The notes beneath the pieces are model-generated. The model made no database searches. It saw nothing but the letters and a program-made list of their open reading frames with translations, and was not told where the DNA came from. Shown one piece after another: positions 33,050 through 37,123 of a stretch of 37,123 bases of DNA. Within the stretch, counting starts at the first letter, position 1, and each line of letters opens with the position of its first letter. Made by a program: the position numbers and the translations under genes. The DNA is taken from contig JASHXK010000044.1 of the NCBI GenBank assembly GCA_030043575.1, positions 1-37,123 of the forward strand. The letters run 5' to 3'. This DNA is from Terriglobales bacterium. Its GTDB lineage: Bacteria > Acidobacteriota > Terriglobia > Terriglobales > Acidobacteriaceae.

Positions 33050-33997
33050 ATGGCAGGAGCTGCGCAGATCGCCCCTCAGTTTAGCGACGTTGGAAAGCTG
33101 CAAGTCGGGAGCTGCCGGCTGCCGCTGTTGGCGGGTGCGCTCCTCTGTCTCTCGTCGGCTTGGTATTTCTCTCTTGTGATTGCTCCGTCTGGACTTGGTG
33201 CCAATGCTCCCACGGTTCGGCAGGGTCTGCTGCCGGAATGGCTCGGCTGCCGCGAAATCCTTCGCCATCGAAATCCTTACGAGCCGGAAGTAACACGACG
33301 AATTGAAGTCGCTATTTACGGAAAAACAGTTTCCGCCGGTAGCCCCGCCAATCAGCATCGTTTCGCGTATCCAGTGTTCTTCTTCTTTCTTTTCTGGCCG
33401 ATGGCTCTGCTGCCCTTCAATCTGGCGCAGTTTGTGATGCTGGTAGTCTGCGGATGGTTGTCGGTGATGTCGGTTGAGTGGTGGGCGGATCACGGACGGC
33501 GCGGCAAAGTCGACACGGTCCTCATCACGACCCTGGCTTTTGCTGCATACCCCGTGGTTGCGGGCCTGCAGCTGCGCCAACCCACCCTGATCATTGCCGC
33601 GCTACTGGCTTTCTCCGTCTCTTGCGCGCAGTCGGGCCGGCTGGCGTTGGCGGCGATCGCTGGCGCTCTGGCAGTCTGGAAGCCGCATCTGGCGGTCGCC
33701 GTCCTCCTTCCCTTATCAGTGTGGGCCATCACTTCATGGCGAACCCGAAAGGTATTCATATTTTCACTTGCCGCTTCCCTGCTGGTTTTGCTGCTTGCAT
33801 CGGAGCTGGCCGTCCCGGGCTGGCTAACTTCCTGGCTGGGTACAGTGCGCGCGTACTCGCACGGCGAGCGCCCCGCTGATGTTCACCGCCTGTGTGGAAC
33901 GCTACAGCGGGACGCAAGCCGAACCAGCGTTGCCGGAAATGCTTGCGGGCAGCAATCACCGCCGGCGCTGGAAATTACACCTGGGCTAGTTGCATAG
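33050..33997 (+). CDS. GT87/DUF2029-like membrane glycosyltransferase, C-terminally broken
   Basis: The 315-residue product begins at ATG 33050 (GGAGG nine bases upstream). It has an N-terminal helix, a loop with LGCREILRHRNPYEPEVTRRI of the GT87 type (the catalytic-site region near the first loop), then helices about 115-145, 160-190, 195-215 and 220-245 with GALAVWKPHLAVAVLLPL. GT87 enzymes are polyprenyl-phosphate-sugar-dependent glycosyltransferases of the envelope and normally have about 400 residues. After SWLGTVRAYSHG (about residue 272) the sequence becomes hydrophilic and non-family-like, and a better continuation is found in another frame (TASAPLMFTACVERYSG), which suggests a frameshift near 33860. 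It may therefore be a damaged gene. Confidence 0.6.
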   Translation: MAGAAQIAPQFSDVGKLQVGSCRLPLLAGALLCLSSAWYFSLVIAPSGLGANAPTVRQGLLPEWLGCREILRHRNPYEPEVTRRIEVAIYGKTVSAGSPANQHRFAYPVFFFFLFWPMALLPFNLAQFVMLVVCGWLSVMSVEWWADHGRRGKVDTVLITTLAFAAYPVVAGLQLRQPTLIIAALLAFSVSCAQSGRLALAAIAGALAVWKPHLAVAVLLPLSVWAITSWRTRKVFIFSLAASLLVLLLASELAVPGWLTSWLGTVRAYSHGERPADVHRLCGTLQRDASRTSVAGNACGQQSPPALEITPGLVA

Positions 33998-34087
33998 TTT
34001 GGAATCGGGATAGGTAGCCACTTCCACCCGATTCGCTCCGAAGGCAGGCGTCCAGGCGACCGTGCCACGCCTCCGGACCGCGGCAGC

Positions 34088-34264
34088 TCAGGCCACCGCG
34101 CTGCTAAGCTTGCTGCCAACCGCACTGAACGCGTTGCTGATGTTGCTGGCCAGCGCACTCATGCCGGCAATGGCAGCTAAGGCTAAAACGGCCGCTACCA
34201 GGGCGTACTCGATCAGGTCCTGACCGGATTCGTCCCGCAGCAAATTACGAAGCGCTTGTTTCAT
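34088..34264 (-). CDS. flp: Flp-type (type IVb) pilin
   Basis: A 58-residue gene with a typical prepilin layout: basic leader MKQALRNLLRDESG, cleavage after Gly14, then QDLIEYALVAAVLALAAIAGMSALA, with Glu5 of the mature protein preceding the hydrophobic helix, as in Flp/Fap pilins. AGGGGAGGGG lies four bases before the ATG. Flp pilins are polymerised by a Tad secretion machine, but no tad/cpa genes are in the window, so this is an orphan pilin. It is convergent with the GT87-like gene and downstream of deoC on the same strand, after two hairpins. Confidence 0.88.
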   Translation of the reverse strand: MKQALRNLLRDESGQDLIEYALVAAVLALAAIAGMSALASNISNAFSAVGSKLSSAVA

Positions 34265-34288
34265 TCGACCCCTCCCCTGCGAATTCGC

Positions 34289-34323
34289 CGGACAGAGAAT
34301 CTGTCCGTAGCTTCTTCAGCTAC
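34289..34323 (-). promoter_or_regulatory. Two adjacent hairpins in flp leader
   Basis: CGGACAGA/TCTGTCCG (34289-34307) forms an 8-bp stem with a 3-base loop; GTAGCT/AGCTAC (34307-34323) a second 6-bp stem sharing one base. On the minus strand they precede flp and follow deoC. They may end deoC transcription or shape the flp leader. Confidence 0.55.
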
Positions 34324-34451
34324 TTTTACTGTCAGTTGTCCTATCGGCACGGCAAGGGAGAAGCACCAGTGTGGAAGTGAGGAAAAAACGTCTTTGATAC
34401 CACTGCCAAAGCGGGAACGAAATCCGTAGATTGTTTTGGGGTGAACTTGGG

Positions 34452-35180
34452 CTAGTACTGGTCGGCGTCCGGGGCGCCAAGCTCGTGCATGATGTGCACG
34501 CTGGCGCTGGTACCGATACGGTTCGCGCCCGCGTCGACCATCTCCGCCAGATGCGCAGCCGTGCGGATGCCGCCGGCAGCTTTAACTCCGATCTTCAGTC
34601 CGACCACACCGCGCATCAGCGCCACGTCGGAGGCGGTTGCACCGAACTCGGCCAGTCCGCTGGAGGTTTTCACGAAGTCCACTCCGGCTTCGGCGGCAAG
34701 TGCGCAGGCTAGAATCTTTTCTTCCTGGCTGAGCAGCGCATTCTCCAGGATCAACTTCAGGAGCCCGCCATGCTGATGGGCCAGTCGCGCGAGACTGCGG
34801 ATCTCGGTCTGCACCAGCACCCGATCCCCTGATTTGAGCGCGCCAATATTCATCACCATGTCGAGTTCGTGGGCACCCTGCCGCAAGGCAGCCTCGGCTT
34901 CGGTGAGCTTAATCAGGGTCAGATTCGCACCTAAGGGAAAACCGACCACCGTGCCCACTCGAACTGCAGTTCCACGAAGCTGCGCCGCCGCCAGAGCTAC
35001 GTTCGCAGGATTCACCATAACGGAGTGGAAGCCATAGTGCACCGCTTCCTGGCAGAGTGTATCGATCTGCCTGCGGGCGGCATCGGGTTTCAAGAGGGTG
35101 TGTTCGATGAGTTTCGCTGTGCTTCGCCAATCGCTGAGAGTCAGGACCGGTGTAGCGACAAGGGGCAAGTACGCTGACAT
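34452..35180 (-). CDS. deoC: Deoxyribose-phosphate aldolase
   Basis: The 242-residue product splits 2-deoxyribose 5-phosphate into glyceraldehyde 3-phosphate and acetaldehyde, in deoxynucleoside catabolism. Seen are LIEHTLLKPDA, the acidic residue in ELDMVMNIGALKSG, the Schiff-base lysine in DFVKTSSG and the second lysine in GVKAAGGIR. ATG 35180 is the likely start; a TTG 6 bases upstream is possible, and neither has a clear Shine-Dalgarno site. hpt precedes it by 15 bases on the same strand, so the two form a nucleotide salvage operon. Confidence 0.92.
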   Translation of the reverse strand: MSAYLPLVATPVLTLSDWRSTAKLIEHTLLKPDAARRQIDTLCQEAVHYGFHSVMVNPANVALAAAQLRGTAVRVGTVVGFPLGANLTLIKLTEAEAALRQGAHELDMVMNIGALKSGDRVLVQTEIRSLARLAHQHGGLLKLILENALLSQEEKILACALAAEAGVDFVKTSSGLAEFGATASDVALMRGVVGLKIGVKAAGGIRTAAHLAEMVDAGANRIGTSASVHIMHELGAPDADQY

Positions 35181-35195
35181 AGGCAAAAGTAAATT

Positions 35196-35723
35196 CTATG
35201 CCCTCTTCGAGTCCAAAACACAAATATCTGGCAGATTACGATAACGCTCGGCAAAGTCAAGCCCATATCCTACGACAAATTCGTCGGGAATCACGAAACC
35301 AACATAGTCGGCGTCGATAGCCTCGGTGCGTCTGGAGACTTTGTCAAGAAGGGCGGCAATCTTGAAACACTTTGGTTGATGTGCCAGCAACAGATTCCTG
35401 ATGTAGGTCAGAGTCAAGCCGGTATCGAGAATATCTTCCACCAGAATGATGTTCTTGCCAGCCATGGACTGGTCGACGTCCTTCACCAGCCTGACTTCTC
35501 CGCTGTGCTGTCTGGTGTTGCCGTAGCTGGAGACGGCAATAAAGTCGAAGGTAGCATCCAGCTTGATCTGGCGCGCGAGATCGGCGAGGAAGATGGTAGC
35601 GCCTTTCAGCACTCCGATCAGAACGACTGACTCTCCCGCGAAATCCGCCGTGATGCGCTCAGCGATTTCGGCGACCTTGGCCGCGATCTGCGCGCGTGTT
35701 ATCAGGACTTGTAGTTCTTCCAC
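35196..35723 (-). CDS. hpt: Hypoxanthine phosphoribosyltransferase
   Basis: The 175-residue product is a type I phosphoribosyltransferase for purine salvage (hypoxanthine or guanine plus PRPP). Motifs: VVLIGVLKGATIFLADLARQI, the PRPP loop ILVEDILDTGLTL and the C-terminal base-recognition region with IPDEFVVGYGLDFAERYRNLP. The start is GTG at 35723; no ATG is nearby and there is no strong Shine-Dalgarno site. deoC follows with a 15-base gap. Confidence 0.93.
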   Translation of the reverse strand: MEELQVLITRAQIAAKVAEIAERITADFAGESVVLIGVLKGATIFLADLARQIKLDATFDFIAVSSYGNTRQHSGEVRLVKDVDQSMAGKNIILVEDILDTGLTLTYIRNLLLAHQPKCFKIAALLDKVSRRTEAIDADYVGFVIPDEFVVGYGLDFAERYRNLPDICVLDSKRA

Positions 35724-36132
35724 GGCAATCGGTGCCTATTTCCCTGAATGCTGCATAGTAGAAAAAGCCAAGCGGAAACTCAATCGCCACAACTCTGACC
35801 ATCATGGCCTCCCTAAGAATTTTGTTCTCGACGTTGTCATCCCGCTCTTTACTTTCAACGACAAATGTAAAAATCGCGACTCATTGTCACGGACTTGTCA
35901 ACGCTGTATTGACTGCCCGTTGCCAGTAATTCGTAATGGGGCAAGACGCTGGCGGGCAGGATCACGAATGACTGGGTTTGCGTCGAGTCCGGGTCTCATC
36001 GTCGCAAATGCCGCGGTTACTTCGATGACTGATGGACGAGGCGAGTTCCAAACTGCAGTCAGAGCAAGTAGTCCAGAAATGATCGCATGTCCGCAGACCA
36101 ATTCACCAAGAGACTGAATTAAGGAGTGTATT
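35724..36132. other. 409-bp divergent intergenic region
   Basis: Between the divergent hpt and beta-propeller genes. No real coding sequence was recognised, although a long plus-strand open frame (35563-36117) overlaps hpt antisense. TTGACT at 35909-35914 with CGTAAT 17 bases downstream is a weak candidate promoter for the downstream gene. Confidence 0.4.
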
Positions 36133-37123
36133 GTGAAAAGCACCTTCGCGAACCAGCACAGTTTCTCTCACTCCACGTCGCACAGCCATAGGCATCGGGC
36201 CGGTCTCGGCTTGGCGGCCATCCTCGGGTTGCTGCTGATGGCTCCCGCATTGATCGCGCAAAATCTCGGAACCCCGTTTTTCCTCCCCAGCCCGATCCAG
36301 GTGGTGTCCACCATTCCCGCGAACGGCGATCTCAATCCTTATGGGGTTGCGTTCGTACCGCTGAGTTTTGCCGGCGGTACGCTGGATCCCGGGGACATCC
36401 TGGTTTCGAACTTCAACAACAGCCAGAACCTGCAAGGCACCGGAACGACCATCGTCCGGGTAAGGCCGAATGGACAAGTTACCTTATTCTTCGCTGCCCA
36501 GCTGGCACAACAAGGACTGTCAACTGCGCTCGGCGTCTTGAAAGAAGGGTTCGTTGTAGTCGGCAACTTCCCATCCTCCACTGGGATGTGCGGTGACGCC
36601 GGGAATGGAAACCTCCTCGTCATCAACAATGTTGGCCAGCAAGTGCAGACGATCACCGACGAGAACTACATCAACGGGCCATGGGACATGACGTTCTATG
36701 ACTTTGGCGGCGGGCGGGTCGATATCTTCATCACGAATGCATTGAGCGGGAATGTAACGCGCTTCGACACCACGGTCGGCAGCGGCGGGTTAACGGTGAA
36801 CAGCAAGACCACCATCGCCTCCGGTTATATGCATCAATGCGATCCGGTTACCTTCGTGGATGCGCCGACCGGCCTGGTCTACAATCCATCGATCGACACG
36901 CTGTATGTGGCATCGACGGTAGACAACGCTGTCTTCGCCGTCTCCAATGCTTCGACAAGAACCACCGATGGGGGAACCGGTCAGATTATTTATAACGACC
37001 AGACCCACCTGCATGGCGCGTTGGCCCTGGCTGCTGCACCCGACGGCAATCTGCTGGTGAGCAACAACGATGCCATCAACCCCGATCCCAACCAGCCCAG
37101 CGAGATTGTGGAGTTCACCCTCA
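36133..37123 (+). CDS. Secreted beta-propeller-like protein (3' end outside window)
   Basis: The gene starts at GTG 36133, six bases after AAGGAG (36121-36126), and continues past the right edge; about 330 residues are visible. A long leader with histidines (HSTSHSHRHR) and a hydrophobic helix (GLAAILGLLLMAPALIA) form the export signal, cleaved near AQN. The mature part consists of repeated units such as LNPYGVAFVPLSFAGGTLDPGDILVSNFNN, STALGVLKEGFVVVGNFP, GLVYNPSIDTLYVASTVDNAVFAV and ALALAAAPDGNLLVSNND, the pattern of NHL/SMP-30-like beta-propellers. Its ligand or enzymatic role is unknown. Confidence 0.8.
   Translation, partial: MKSTFANQHSFSHSTSHSHRHRAGLGLAAILGLLLMAPALIAQNLGTPFFLPSPIQVVSTIPANGDLNPYGVAFVPLSFAGGTLDPGDILVSNFNNSQNLQGTGTTIVRVRPNGQVTLFFAAQLAQQGLSTALGVLKEGFVVVGNFPSSTGMCGDAGNGNLLVINNVGQQVQTITDENYINGPWDMTFYDFGGGRVDIFITNALSGNVTRFDTTVGSGGLTVNSKTTIASGYMHQCDPVTFVDAPTGLVYNPSIDTLYVASTVDNAVFAVSNASTRTTDGGTGQIIYNDQTHLHGALALAAAPDGNLLVSNNDAINPDPNQPSEIVEFTL

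Noticed and set aside
35563..36117. Plus-strand open frame of 184 codons
   Set aside because: Half is antisense to hpt and the rest has no recognisable product or ribosome-binding site.

Overview
This window looks like a chromosomal segment of a GC-rich Gram-negative bacterium, most probably an acidobacterium of the Koribacter/Terriglobia type. The assignment is an inference from protein style and gene content, since there is no rRNA. Supporting signs are kdsA (so LPS), a PEP-CTERM protein, a TonB-type C-terminal domain, a GT87-like membrane enzyme, an orphan Flp pilin, Ig-like repeat-type secreted proteins, and palindromic intergenic repeats with GGGATCTG cores.

Region 1 (1-13778) is mostly housekeeping. 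It carries a YgfZ/GcvT-like protein cut by the window edge, a DoxX-like membrane protein, an isopropylmalate/tartrate dehydrogenase-like enzyme, an ArgD-type aminotransferase, a possible AbiU2-like HEPN protein and an EamA transporter. These are followed by a PDZ-membrane-GAF-PAS histidine kinase overlapping its sigma-54-type response regulator, a divergent YchF-like GTPase, a VapBC-type toxin-antitoxin pair with a three-half-site operator candidate, a quinone oxidoreductase-like MDR protein and a ZIP metal transporter.

Region 2 (13852-22237) is an 8.4 kb integrative element inserted in the 3' half of a tRNA-Arg(TCT) gene. A 45-bp direct repeat marks both ends: the intact tRNA lies on the right and a displaced 3' tRNA fragment on the left. 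Just inside each end is a 25-bp repeat holding two tandem CCCCGGTAT units, a good candidate for integrase arm sites. The right arm encodes a tyrosine recombinase with an inserted zinc ribbon, coupled to a CGNR zinc-finger protein. Divergent from these is a tightly overlapping operon: an excisionase-like HTH protein, a 72-aa protein, a DUF2292-like 60-aa protein and a P-loop/winged-helix protein. The left half carries cargo: small secreted or uncharacterised proteins and a mosaic Ig-like/cysteine-rich secreted protein.

Region 3 (22386-37123) returns to chromosomal genes: an Smr-like protein, an MFS exporter, a TonB-C-domain protein, ahcY and metK (the activated methyl cycle, same strand), a membrane-anchored unknown, kdsA-pyrG, a PEP-CTERM protein, a GT87-like protein that seems C-terminally broken, an orphan Flp pilin (58 aa), deoC-hpt, and the start of a secreted beta-propeller-like protein. 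Two related palindromic repeats lie next to ahcY/metK and kdsA.

No rRNA, CRISPR array, transposase or riboswitch was recognised. Coordinates and starts were derived by reading the sequence; family names rest on motif recognition, not on database searches.
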